A stretch of DNA of 24,674 nt, taken from the NCBI GenBank assembly GCA_046296655.1, contig JBKBLE010000032.1, positions 1-24,674 on the forward strand. The letters are read 5' to 3'. The notes under the pieces are model-generated. The model was given only the letters and a program-made list of their open reading frames with translations. It had not been told where the DNA came from and ran no database searches. Origin of the DNA: Cloacibacterium sp046296655. Its GTDB lineage: Bacteria; Bacteroidota; Bacteroidia; Flavobacteriales; Weeksellaceae. The first letter of the stretch is position 1, and each line of letters opens with the position of its first letter. Both the position numbers and the translations under genes were made by a program. Of the stretch, positions 14,993 through 22,865 are shown in pieces.

Positions 14993-15367
14993 ATGAAATT
15001 TATTTCAGTTCTTCTTCTCGGTTTTTTTACATTTTTTATTTCTTGTAGAGAACTTCCAGAGCAAATTAATTCACCTTTTCAAGGAAATTGGAGTGGAGAT
15101 TATCAAGGTGCAGAAAATGGAACGCTCGCTTTTAAGATTACTCCTGAAGGAAACATTGTAGGCTCCAAAATATCTACTTCTAAAAATTATTCTGAAGAAT
15201 TTTTAGGCTATATTTTTGCGGATGGAGAATTTTCTTGCAATACCAGAAATGGATTTTTGTTCAAAGGGAAAATTACAGATGTAAATGCTAAAACTTACTC
15301 AGGAAATTGGACGCAGAATTTTAACAATACGACTTTTCAAGGAACTTTCACTTTTAAGAAGAATTAA
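14993..15367 (+). CDS. small lipoprotein of unknown function
   Basis: I do not recognise the family. The 124-residue product starts with a lipoprotein signal (MKFISVLLLGFFTFFISC) whose lipobox ends at Cys18, so the mature protein should be anchored to a membrane. The remainder is rich in short beta-strands with GNWSGDYQG (about 30-38) and SGNWTQNF (about 103-110), suggesting a small beta-sandwich or barrel of about 95 residues. The chosen start places the signal peptide at the N terminus and lies 16 bases after a -7 box; an in-frame ATG at 14936 would add 19 residues not typical of a signal. It is monocistronic, ending at a strong hairpin. Confidence 0.75.
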   Translation: MKFISVLLLGFFTFFISCRELPEQINSPFQGNWSGDYQGAENGTLAFKITPEGNIVGSKISTSKNYSEEFLGYIFADGEFSCNTRNGFLFKGKITDVNAKTYSGNWTQNFNNTTFQGTFTFKKN

Positions 15368-15387
15368 ATCAAAGTTTATAAAAATAA

Positions 15388-15420
15388 AAACCGCTCAAAA
15401 TTTTTGAGCGGTTTATTTTT
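15388..15420. terminator. bidirectional terminator between the lipoprotein and ABC-F genes
   Basis: AAACCGCTCAAAA (15388-15400) pairs with TTTTGAGCGGTTT (15402-15414), with T-rich flank on the plus strand and A-rich flank on the other side, serving both convergent genes. Confidence 0.85.
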
Positions 15421-15437
15421 TACATTAGCCTTTCAGG

Positions 15438-17063
15438 TTAAGAATACATTTGTTGTTGTAATTCTTTAATTTTTTTGTCTTCTAGATATTCATCGTAAGT
15501 CATATCTCTATCGATAACACCTTTTGGCGTAAGTTCTATGATTCTGTTACAAACCGTTTGAAGCATTTCGTGGTCATGAGAAGCCAATAAAATGTTTCCT
15601 TTGAAATTAGAAAGTGAGTTGTTCAGTGTAGTGATACTTTCTAAGTCTAAGTGGTTGGTTGGTTCGTCTAAAAGAAGTACGTTTGCTTTTTGGAGCATCA
15701 TTCTAGAGAACATACATCTCATTTTTTCACCTCCAGAAAGTACGGTACAAGATTTCAGTGCTTCGTCTCCTGAGAATAGCATTCTACCAAGGAAACCACG
15801 AATGAATTCTTCGTGTCTTTCTTCGTCATTTTTAGTAAATTGTCTTAACCAGTCTACTAAATTTAAGCTCTTATCTTGGAAGAAGTTAGTATTGTCAAGA
15901 GGCATGTAAGATTGGTTAGTAGTAACTCCCCAATTGTATTCTCCTTTATCTGCAGTTGCATTTCCAGAAATAATTTCAAAAAATTCTGAAATTGCCAAAG
16001 AGTTTTTAGAAATGATAGCTACTTTGTCTCCTTTCTTTAACTTAAAATCCACGTTAGAGAAAAGCAATTCGCCGTCTTTGGTTTTTTCTAAATCTTTTAC
16101 TTCAAGGATTTGGTCGCCTGCTTCTCTTTCCATTTCGAAAATAATTGCAGGATAACGTCTAGAAGTAGGCTTGATGTCTTCAATGTTGAGTTTATCGAGC
16201 ATTTTCTTTCTAGCAGTTGCCTGTTTTGCTTTAGCAACGTTAGAACTAAATCGAGCAATGAAATCTTGTAATTCTTTTTTCTTTTCCTCAGCTTTTTTAT
16301 TCGCTTGTTGACGTTGTCTTGTTGCTAACTGAGAAGCTTGATACCAGTAAGAGTAGTTACCAGTGTAAAGATTTAATTTAGAATAATCTAAGTCAACAAT
16401 GTGTGTACAAACGCTATCTAAGAAGTGACGGTCGTGAGAAACTACAATTACGGTGTTTTCATAATCTGCTAAGAAATCTTCTAACCAAGCGATGGTATCA
16501 ATGTCTAAGTCATTGGTAGGTTCGTCTAGAATCAAAACATCTGGATTTCCGAAAAGTGCTTGCGCCAAAAGAACTTTTACTTTGTCTTTGTTTTCTAGCT
16601 CTCCCATCATTTGCCAGTGCATTTCGTCTTTGATTCCCACGTTAGAAAGCATAGTTTGCGCATCTGATTCTGCGTTCCAGCCTCCCATTTCATCATAGAT
16701 TACACCGAGTTCTCCAGCTTTAATTCCGTCTTCATCAGAAAAATCTGGTTTTGCATAAAGTGCATCCATTTCTTCTTTGATTTCGAAGAGTTTTTTATTT
16801 CCTCTTAATACAGTTTCTAAAACGGTAAAATTATCGTAAGCAAAGTGATCTTGTTCTAGAACAGACATTCTTTTGCCCGGTTCTAGTGATACATTTCCTG
16901 TAGTTGGTTCTTGTTTTCCTGTTAATATTTTAAGAAAAGTAGATTTTCCTGCTCCATTTGCTCCGATGATTCCGTAGCAATTTCCTTTGGTAAACATGAT
17001 GTTTACCTCGTCAAATAAAACTCTCTTCCCGAATTGTAGTGATAAATTAGATACTGTTAACAT
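15438..17063 (-). CDS. ABC-F family ATPase, YbiT-type, with degenerate second Walker A
   Basis: ABC-F proteins bind the ribosomal E site and act on stalled or drug-bound ribosomes; they have no membrane domain. This 541-residue protein aligns well by eye with E. coli YbiT. The first nucleotide-binding domain has Walker A GANGAGKS (34-41), Walker B plus catalytic Glu181 (LILDEPTND) and a degenerate signature (ELENKDKVKVLLAQ, 155-168). A basic linker (about 240-295) follows. The second domain has signature LSGGE (442-446) and Glu467 (LLLDEPTNH), but its Walker A position reads ISKNSLAIS (351-359) without GKS/T. So one composite ATP site looks complete and the other degenerate. It has its own -7 box and a terminator. 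Confidence 0.92.
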   Translation of the reverse strand: MLTVSNLSLQFGKRVLFDEVNIMFTKGNCYGIIGANGAGKSTFLKILTGKQEPTTGNVSLEPGKRMSVLEQDHFAYDNFTVLETVLRGNKKLFEIKEEMDALYAKPDFSDEDGIKAGELGVIYDEMGGWNAESDAQTMLSNVGIKDEMHWQMMGELENKDKVKVLLAQALFGNPDVLILDEPTNDLDIDTIAWLEDFLADYENTVIVVSHDRHFLDSVCTHIVDLDYSKLNLYTGNYSYWYQASQLATRQRQQANKKAEEKKKELQDFIARFSSNVAKAKQATARKKMLDKLNIEDIKPTSRRYPAIIFEMEREAGDQILEVKDLEKTKDGELLFSNVDFKLKKGDKVAIISKNSLAISEFFEIISGNATADKGEYNWGVTTNQSYMPLDNTNFFQDKSLNLVDWLRQFTKNDEERHEEFIRGFLGRMLFSGDEALKSCTVLSGGEKMRCMFSRMMLQKANVLLLDEPTNHLDLESITTLNNSLSNFKGNILLASHDHEMLQTVCNRIIELTPKGVIDRDMTYDEYLEDKKIKELQQQMYS

Positions 17064-17083
17064 ATTGTTTCGTAAATTTGGCG

Positions 17084-17091
17084 CAAAAGTA
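17084..17091 (-). promoter_or_regulatory. -7 promoter box of the ABC-F gene
   Basis: On the minus strand this reads TACTTTTG, an exact TAnnTTTG, ending 20 bases before the ATG at 17063. Confidence 0.5.
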
Positions 17092-17435
17092 AGAAAAGAA
17101 TTTGGTATTTCGAGGCTAAGTTTCGGATAAAGAATGAATTATTATAAAGGAAAATAGATTTCTAGGGTTAGTAAATTGACCTTTAAAATTATTTGATTCA
17201 TAAAAATTAATAAATTTTAATAAATGATTATCATTAAGTTGGTTCTTTAATTAAATTAAAATGAGCGGAAAAACTGAATTTGGCACGTGCTTTGGTGCTT
17301 TTTTCAAGGTTTTTCAAGTCACTTGTCATTTTAATGAAGATTTCAGAATTCAATAAAAATGGTAAAATTTTATAAACTTTAATATAAATTATGTAAATTT
17401 ATATTTTGGAAATAATTAGACATTTGCAGTATACA
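17092..17435. other. gene-free interval before smpB
   Basis: No clear gene is seen. A stretch at 17234-17356 is open on both strands: 31 codons plus from ATG 17261, and on the minus strand 31 codons from ATG 17329 to TAA 17234, extendable upstream in frame. The minus-strand peptide is basic (KNLEKSTKARAKF). Neither is recognised, and no RNA gene signature is visible. Confidence 0.4.
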
Positions 17436-17894
17436 ATGAAGATAGAAAAAACCATAAATATTTTAAATAAACGAGCAAAATTCGAATATGAAATTTTAGA
17501 ACAGATAGAAGCAGGAATTGTTCTCACAGGAACCGAAATTAAAGCGCTTCGTTCTTCTAAAGCATCTATTACAGAGAGTTTTTGTCAGTTTATAGAAAAT
17601 GAGTTGTTCGTTGTGAATATGAGTATTGATGAGTATAAATTGGGTACTTTTTATAATCATAAAATCAAAAGAGAGCGTAAGCTTTTATTACACAAAAAAG
17701 AATTGCAAAAGTTTCAAAGGAAGCTGAAAGATGTAGGGATGACTATAGTGCCCTTAAAACTCTACATAAATGACCGAGGGAAAGCGAAAATGTTGATTGC
17801 TTTAGGTAGAGGTAAAAAACTTTTTGATAAAAGAGAAACAATAAAAAACAGAGATAATAAAAGAAATTTAGACAGAATATTAAAGAAAACCTAA
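17436..17894 (+). CDS. smpB: SsrA (tmRNA)-binding protein
   Basis: SmpB binds tmRNA and brings it to stalled ribosomes for trans-translation. At 152 residues it has the normal length. Visible motifs are NKRAKFEYEI (11-20), the conserved GIVLTGTEIKALRSSKASI (27-45), the YNHKIKRERKLLLHKKE stretch (73-89), the VPLKLYIND strand (105-113) and the basic tail GRGKKLFDKRETIKNRD (124-140), which enters the mRNA channel. The start is the ATG at 17436; an in-frame TTG at 17406 would add ten atypical residues. No ssrA gene is in the window. It has no obvious terminator before the next gene. Confidence 0.95.
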   Translation: MKIEKTINILNKRAKFEYEILEQIEAGIVLTGTEIKALRSSKASITESFCQFIENELFVVNMSIDEYKLGTFYNHKIKRERKLLLHKKELQKFQRKLKDVGMTIVPLKLYINDRGKAKMLIALGRGKKLFDKRETIKNRDNKRNLDRILKKT

Positions 17895-17961
17895 AAAAAC
17901 TTTGTTTTTAAAGATATTTTGTGTTTATTTTGCATTATCAATTATTTAATCATTTAATTCT

Positions 17962-19422
17962 ATGAAAAATCTAAAATTAGGAATTTCAGCATTGGCACTT
18001 ACACTTGCCTCTACTGCTTTCGCTCAAACTACTTCTAACCCTTGGGTTATCGGAGTTGGTGCACATGGAGTGAATCACATGGGTGTTGCTAACGGTGGTG
18101 TTGACAAAGTATTTGACAACTTCGATCAAGTTTTCACGCTTAACAACTATACTATTACACCTCCATTATCAAAATTAACTGTTGCAAGAAACCTTAACAA
18201 GTATTTTGTTCTTGATTGGCAAACTTCTGTAGGAAATGTAGACAACAAGAGATTTGCAATGGGGAAAGAATTCTTCTTGCAAACAGGTCTTGGTTTACAA
18301 TTTAAATTTGCTGGTCTTTGGAATGAAGAATCTTGGTTTGATCCATATGCAAGAGTTGGAGCTAACTATTTAAGACATGATTATTCAGGTCTTACTTTCC
18401 CAAGAACAGACCTTGCTAATGATGAATTAAGAGGGACTTATAATAGTGATGATGTAACTGGAAAAGCAAACCATTTTTCAGCTGCTGCGGGGTTAGGTGC
18501 AAATTTATGGTTGACAAAAAACTTTGGTTTAAACTTACAAGGTGATTATGTAGCTACACCTGGAGATAATACAAATGTACCTCATTTCTGGCAAGCTTCT
18601 GCTTCGTTAATGTTCAGATTTGGTAATACAGATAGAGATAAAGATGGTATCAAAGATAGCGAAGATGATTGTCCATATGTACCAGGTTTAGCTCAATTCC
18701 AAGGTTGTCCTGATACAGACGGTGACGGTGTTGCTGATAAAGATGATAACTGTCCAGAAGTTGCTGGTCCAGTAGAAAACAATGGTTGTCCTTGGCCAGA
18801 TACAGATGGTGACGGTGTTCTTGACAAAGATGATGCTTGTCCATCAGTAGCAGGTCCTGCTGCAAACAATGGTTGTCCTTGGCCAGATACAGATGGTGAC
18901 GGTGTTCTTGATAAAGATGATGCTTGTCCTACAGTTGCTGGTTTAAAAGAACTTAACGGTTGCCCTAGAACTGCTGTTGATGTAGCTAAAGATACTGAAG
19001 TTGCTCTTAAAGATATTCTTTTCAACTTTAACAAAGCTACATTAAGACCAGAGTCTGAACCAAAATTAGACTTAGCTGCTAAATACATTAAAGAATTTAA
19101 CGGTGGTCAATATTTAGTAGTTGGTCATACTGATAAAAAAGGTTCTGAAGCATACAACTTAAAACTTTCTAGAGAAAGAGCTGCGGCTGTAGTGAAAGCT
19201 TTAGAAGCTAGAGGTGTTAAAGCTGAACAATTAAAATCTAAGGGTGTTGGTGAAGCTGAAGCTACTGTTCCTGAAACTGCATCTGATGCTGAAAGATTAG
19301 TTGACAGAAAAGTACAAGTTAAAGCTATCGTTGACTTAAACGAGTGGGCAGCTCTACAAAAATCTGATGTTCCTGCTAAAGCAACTAAAAAAGCAGTTAA
19401 AAAAACATCTAAAAAGAAATAA
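17962..19422 (+). CDS. OmpA-family outer-membrane protein with thrombospondin type-3 repeats
   Basis: This protein links the outer membrane to peptidoglycan. The 486 residues start with a signal peptide (1-21, ending AFA before Q), followed by an eight-stranded-barrel-like domain (about 25-222, ending in the strand SASLMFRF). Then come calcium-binding thrombospondin type-3 repeats (224-335), with DTDGDGV-D-DDxCP units, two of them almost identical. The OmpA C-terminal domain (about 348-456) carries GHTDKKGSEAYNLKLSRERA, with peptidoglycan-binding Asp391 and Arg406. A lysine-rich tail (KATKKAVKKTSKKK) closes the protein. Codon choice (GCT, GGT, CTT) looks like that of a highly expressed gene. 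A near -7 box (TTATTTTG, one mismatch) lies upstream, and a strong terminator follows. Confidence 0.93.
   Translation: MKNLKLGISALALTLASTAFAQTTSNPWVIGVGAHGVNHMGVANGGVDKVFDNFDQVFTLNNYTITPPLSKLTVARNLNKYFVLDWQTSVGNVDNKRFAMGKEFFLQTGLGLQFKFAGLWNEESWFDPYARVGANYLRHDYSGLTFPRTDLANDELRGTYNSDDVTGKANHFSAAAGLGANLWLTKNFGLNLQGDYVATPGDNTNVPHFWQASASLMFRFGNTDRDKDGIKDSEDDCPYVPGLAQFQGCPDTDGDGVADKDDNCPEVAGPVENNGCPWPDTDGDGVLDKDDACPSVAGPAANNGCPWPDTDGDGVLDKDDACPTVAGLKELNGCPRTAVDVAKDTEVALKDILFNFNKATLRPESEPKLDLAAKYIKEFNGGQYLVVGHTDKKGSEAYNLKLSRERAAAVVKALEARGVKAEQLKSKGVGEAEATVPETASDAERLVDRKVQVKAIVDLNEWAALQKSDVPAKATKKAVKKTSKKK
18781..18954 (+). repeat. 87-bp tandem repeat in the thrombospondin type-3 region
   Basis: The block from AATGGTTGTCC (18781) recurs at 18868 with an 87-base period (29 codons) and very few differences over its first 50 or so bases, for example GAC versus GAT in the LDKDD codons. 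Such near-identity at DNA level indicates recent duplication or conversion between units. Confidence 0.75.
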
Positions 19423-19445
19423 TTAAAATTTCTAAATAAATATAG

Positions 19446-19473
19446 ACACCCTCAATTTTGAGGGTGTTTTTTT
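19446..19473 (+). terminator. terminator of the OmpA-family gene
   Basis: ACACCCTCAA (19446-19455) pairs perfectly with TTGAGGGTGT (19458-19467), followed by a run of Ts. Confidence 0.9.
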
Positions 19474-19486
19474 GTGTTAAATTTTG

Positions 19487-19494
19487 TATTTTTG
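19487..19494 (+). promoter_or_regulatory. -7 promoter box of yebC
   Basis: TATTTTTG is an exact TAnnTTTG ending 19 bases before the ATG at 19514. The in-frame TTG at 19484 just upstream overlaps it and is not a credible start. Confidence 0.5.
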
Positions 19495-19513
19495 CATTCG
19501 AAAATTTATAATT

Positions 19514-20254
19514 ATGGGACGCGCATTCGAATATAGAAAAGCTTCAAAAATGGCTCGTTGGGATAAAATGGCCAAAACATTTTCTAAAATTGGGAAAGAT
19601 ATCGCTGTTGCAGTAAAAGCTGGTGGTCCAGATCCTGACTCTAATCCTGCTCTTAGAAGATGTATCCAAAATGCAAAAGGGGCAAACATGCCCAAAGATA
19701 ATGTAGAGAGGGCAATAAAAAAAGCTTCTGGTGCAGATGCAGAACATTATGATGAGGTTACTTATGAAGGTTATGGACAAGGTGGTGTAGCTTTCTTTGT
19801 AGAGTGTACAACCAATAACTCTACCAGAACTGTTGCAAACGTAAGAGCGATTTTCAATAAGTTTGATGGTAATTTAGGTAAAAACGGAGAGTTAGCTTTC
19901 ATCTTTGACAGAAAAGGGATTTTCACCATAGATAAATCTTTAATCAAAATGGATTGGGAAGAATTCGAGATGGAAATGATTGATGGAGGTGCAGAAGAAA
20001 TTGATAGCGATGAAGAAGAAGTGATGATTACCACAGCATTTGAAGATTTTGGTTCTATGTCTCATAAATTAGATGAGCTTGGAATAGAAGCTAAAAGCGC
20101 GGAGTTACAAAGAATTGCAAATAATACCAAAGTAGTAAACGAAGAACAGTTCAAAGCCAATATGAAAATGCTAGAACGTTTCGAAGATGATGATGATGTG
20201 CAAAACGTTTATCACAATATGGAAATTACAGATGAACTGATGAATTCTCTATAA
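19514..20254 (+). CDS. yebC: YebC/PmpR (TACO1) family protein
   Basis: Members of this family help ribosomes translate difficult stretches such as polyproline, and have also been described as transcription regulators. The 246-residue product has the conserved N terminus MGRAFEYRKASKMARWDKMAK, DPDSNPALRRCIQNAKGANMPKDN (about 40-63), YEGYGQGGVA (about 83-92), ECTTNNSTRTVANVR (96-110) and GSMSHKLDELGIE in the last domain. Length is typical. The start is the ATG at 19514, supported by the family N terminus and the -7 box. It is monocistronic between two strong terminators. Confidence 0.95.
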   Translation: MGRAFEYRKASKMARWDKMAKTFSKIGKDIAVAVKAGGPDPDSNPALRRCIQNAKGANMPKDNVERAIKKASGADAEHYDEVTYEGYGQGGVAFFVECTTNNSTRTVANVRAIFNKFDGNLGKNGELAFIFDRKGIFTIDKSLIKMDWEEFEMEMIDGGAEEIDSDEEEVMITTAFEDFGSMSHKLDELGIEAKSAELQRIANNTKVVNEEQFKANMKMLERFEDDDDVQNVYHNMEITDELMNSL

Positions 20255-20255
20255 A

Positions 20256-20290
20256 AATAAGAAAGCCGCAAAATTTGCGGCTTTCTTATT
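20256..20290. terminator. bidirectional terminator of yebC and the convergent GNAT gene
   Basis: AATAAGAAAGCCGCAAA (20256-20272) pairs with TTTGCGGCTTTCTTATT (20274-20290). The stop codon of the minus-strand GNAT gene (20286-20288) lies within the hairpin, so the stem is partly coding. Confidence 0.85.
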
Positions 20291-20579
20291 GAGGAAATAC
20301 ATCTTCTATATCTTTCATTCTAAGCATTACAGAACGAGCATAAGAACAATGTGGAATAATAATCCATTGGTTTTCTCTCGAAAATTCTATGCCTTTTTCT
20401 ACTAGTTTTTTTCCCATTCCTTGTCCCTCGAATTTAGGAAAAACCATTACATAAGAAATAATCAAAGTGTTTTTCTCTGGCTGAATCGTATAAGTCAGCC
20501 TTCCGATTTCTTCGCTTTCATTTTTAAGAGAAATAAAGCCTCCGTTTCCGTTTTTATGATTTTCAAAAATTAAATTCAT
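20286..20579 (-). CDS. small GNAT-like N-acetyltransferase (NATD1 type)
   Basis: The 97-residue protein matches the short GCN5-related domain family (NATD1, PF14542 type). It has a two-strand start (GGFISLKNESEEIGRLTYTI), the strand LIISYVMVFPKFEGQGMGKKLVEKGIEF with the acetyl-CoA loop GQGMGKKL (about 53-60), and the family ending IIIPHCSYARSVML with Cys79. The acceptor substrate is unknown. A near-consensus -7 box (TACTTTTA, 20593-20600) precedes it. The 3' end lies in the hairpin shared with yebC. It is intact, unlike the larger GNAT near 11 kb. Confidence 0.85.
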   Translation of the reverse strand: MNLIFENHKNGNGGFISLKNESEEIGRLTYTIQPEKNTLIISYVMVFPKFEGQGMGKKLVEKGIEFSRENQWIIIPHCSYARSVMLRMKDIEDVFPQ

Positions 20580-20675
20580 AATCTAAATTTTTATAAAAGT
20601 AAGAAATTTTAAAATTCGAACATCATATAATTGCATTTGATTAAATTTCCTTATAATTTAGCATTTCTGTAAAAT

Positions 20676-21932
20676 ATGAAAATTTCAAAATCACATCTTT
20701 TAGACGGAAAAACTATTTCCATTACAGGTTCGAAAAGCATCTCGAATCGATTGCTTATTTTGGGCAAATTATTCGGAGATTTAAAAATAGAAAACCTTTC
20801 AAATAGCCAAGATACTCAACTTTTACAAAAAGCACTGAACGAAGATTCTGAAACGGTAGATATTCATCACGCCGGAACTGCAATGCGTTTTTTGACCTCA
20901 TTTTATGCCATTCAAGAAGGAAGAAAAACCATTCTTACTGGTTCTGAAAGAATGAAGCAAAGACCCATAAAACCATTGGTTGACGCATTGCGTGAATTAG
21001 GTGCAGAAATTAATTATCTGGAAAATGAAGGTTTCCCGCCTTTAGAAATTCATGGAAAGAAAATTGAAAAGAATTTTGTGAAAATTCCTGCGAATATTTC
21101 TTCACAGTTTATCACTTCATTATTATTGATAGGGGCAAGTCTGGAAAACGGTTTAGAAATAGATTTGCAAGGCCAAATTACCTCTCGTTCTTACATCAAA
21201 ATGACCTTAAAAATTTTAAAAGACATTGGAGTTGAAACACGTTTTGAAGGAAATAGTATAAAAATATTAAGTGCAGCGTCGTCTTTATCGAATCAAAAAT
21301 TAGATAGACATTATCACTCTTCTAAGATTAAGCATTACACCGTAGAAAGCGATTGGAGTTCTGCTTCTTATTTTTATTCTTTGGTGGCAATTGGTATGAA
21401 AAAAATGCATCTCAAGAGTTTTTACGCTCATTCATTGCAAGGAGATTCAGCTTTAAAAGAAATTTATTTGAAATTTTTCGGAGTAAATACGATTTCTGAT
21501 GCAGGAGAGAATAAAATCACATTACTTCCAGATATTCATTTTCAATATCCAGAAAAATTCGTTTTGGACATGAATGATTGTCCAGATATTGCTCAAACCG
21601 TTTGTGTAACGTGTGTTGCTCTAAAATTACCTTTTGAAATTTCAGGTTTAGGAACTTTGAAAGTTAAAGAAACCGATAGATTGGTTGCACTTCAAAACGA
21701 ATTAGAAAAAATAGGTTGTAGAACAGAAATCACCGAAAACTCCATCAAATCTCTAGAGTTTTTTGAGCCGAAGAGTGAGATTTCTATCGCCACGTACAAT
21801 GATCACAGAATGGCGATGAGTTTTGCGCCGTTTGCTTTGGTGAAAGAATTAGACATACAAAACGAAAATGTAGTAGAAAAATCTTATCCAGATTTTTGGA
21901 CGGATTTTTTTGAAATTACAGAGAAGTTGTAA
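20676..21932 (+). CDS. aroA: 3-phosphoshikimate 1-carboxyvinyltransferase (EPSP synthase)
   Basis: It joins phosphoenolpyruvate to shikimate-3-phosphate in the shikimate pathway to aromatic amino acids. In 418 residues the key motifs are GSKSISNR (18-25; Lys20 and Arg25), HHAGTAMRFLTS (64-75), TGSERMKQRPIKPLVDALRELGA (88-110), SSQFITSLLL (142-151), ESDWSSASYF (224-233), DMNDCPDIAQT (298-308), KETDR (331-335) and YNDHRMAMS (374-382). Two features differ from E. coli: His instead of Asn before AGTAMR, and an extra polar stretch near 199-217 (AASSLSNQKLD...) where related proteins as I recall them have a short link. The gene stands alone; repeat-like DNA follows its stop. Confidence 0.95.
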   Translation: MKISKSHLLDGKTISITGSKSISNRLLILGKLFGDLKIENLSNSQDTQLLQKALNEDSETVDIHHAGTAMRFLTSFYAIQEGRKTILTGSERMKQRPIKPLVDALRELGAEINYLENEGFPPLEIHGKKIEKNFVKIPANISSQFITSLLLIGASLENGLEIDLQGQITSRSYIKMTLKILKDIGVETRFEGNSIKILSAASSLSNQKLDRHYHSSKIKHYTVESDWSSASYFYSLVAIGMKKMHLKSFYAHSLQGDSALKEIYLKFFGVNTISDAGENKITLLPDIHFQYPEKFVLDMNDCPDIAQTVCVTCVALKLPFEISGLGTLKVKETDRLVALQNELEKIGCRTEITENSIKSLEFFEPKSEISIATYNDHRMAMSFAPFALVKELDIQNENVVEKSYPDFWTDFFEITEKL

Positions 21933-22053
21933 CACAGAGTTCACAGAGTTTTGCATGGAGAGCACAAAGGTTTTTAATATTTTTCTTCAAAAAGCGAAGC
22001 GTCTCAACAATCTTAAATTAGTGAACTTTGTGAAGTGCTTTGAGAACTTTGTG
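21933..22053. repeat. intergenic repeat element with imperfect inverted ends
   Basis: The left end CACAGAGTTCACAGAG (21933-21948) and the right end CTTTGAGAACTTTGTG (22038-22053) are reverse complements with 3 mismatches in 16. The right side also carries a direct repeat, GAACTTTGTGA at 22023-22033 and 22044-22054. The element fills almost the whole aroA-SDR gap. I recall similar CACAGAGTTCACAGAG-like sequences as common intergenic repeats in flavobacteria, but only one copy is in this window. Confidence 0.6.
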
Positions 22054-22069
22054 ATATAAAAATTAATTT

Positions 22070-22858
22070 ATGACAATAATAATAACTGGAACTTCCACAG
22101 GAATTGGTTTTGCACTCGCTGAATATTTCGGCAAAAAAGGGCATAAAGTTTTTGGCTTAAGTCGAAAAAATTTGGAAAATCAATATTTTATTACAATTCC
22201 AACCGATATTACAGATAATGCACAAGTTCAAGCTGCGATTTCAGAAATTTTAAAAACTGAAAGTAGAATAGATGTGCTCATCAACAATGCAGGAATGGGA
22301 ATGGTAGGCGCTGTAGAAGATTCTACTAAAGAAGACATTTTGAAGTTGTTCAATCTGAATTTAATTGGTGCGGTGCAAATGATGAGCGCGGTAATGCCAA
22401 AAATGCGGGAACAAAAATCGGGAAAAATCATCAATGTATCGAGTATTGGTTCAGAAATGGGACTTCCGTTTCGTGGATTTTATTCGGCTTCGAAAGCGGC
22501 TTTAGATAAAGTGACAGAAGCAATGCGTTATGAAGTGTATCAATGGAATGTAGAAGTTTGCAGTTTACATTTGGGAGATATAAAAACCAAAATCGCAGAA
22601 AATAGGGTGAAAACTCAAGTTTCAGAACCGTATAAAAACGTTTTTGACAAAGTGTATTCTTTGATGAACGCTCATGTAGATGACGGGACAGAACCTTTGG
22701 AAGTAGCGCTTTACATCGAGAAATTATTAGAAAAAAAATCTTGGAAAGCACATTATTATTTCGGGAAGTTCGGACAAAAAATTGGCGTTCCTTTGAAATG
22801 GATTCTTCCTCAGAAAACCTATGAAAATCTGATGAAAAAGTATAATAAAATGGATTAG
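22070..22858 (+). CDS. short-chain dehydrogenase/reductase
   Basis: This is an NAD(P)-dependent oxidoreductase of the classical SDR family, 262 residues. Visible are the cofactor motif TGTSTGIG (6-13), NNAG (72-75), and the catalytic set Ser124/125 (NVSSIG), Tyr138 and Lys142 (YSASK). SR at 31-32 after the second strand suggests NADPH preference. The C-terminal part (HYYFGKFGQKIGVPLKWILP) resembles the sub-group acting on lipophilic or sterol-like substrates, but the substrate cannot be assigned. It stands alone between two repeat elements; no promoter box of the standard type is evident. Stop codon is TAG. Confidence 0.9.
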   Translation: MTIIITGTSTGIGFALAEYFGKKGHKVFGLSRKNLENQYFITIPTDITDNAQVQAAISEILKTESRIDVLINNAGMGMVGAVEDSTKEDILKLFNLNLIGAVQMMSAVMPKMREQKSGKIINVSSIGSEMGLPFRGFYSASKAALDKVTEAMRYEVYQWNVEVCSLHLGDIKTKIAENRVKTQVSEPYKNVFDKVYSLMNAHVDDGTEPLEVALYIEKLLEKKSWKAHYYFGKFGQKIGVPLKWILPQKTYENLMKKYNKMD

Positions 22859-22865
22859 CCAACTT

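Noticed and set aside
18650..19088. Long open frames on the minus strand opposite the OmpA gene
   Set aside because: They are by-products of the repeated thrombospondin codons; the plus-strand protein has clear domains and a signal peptide.
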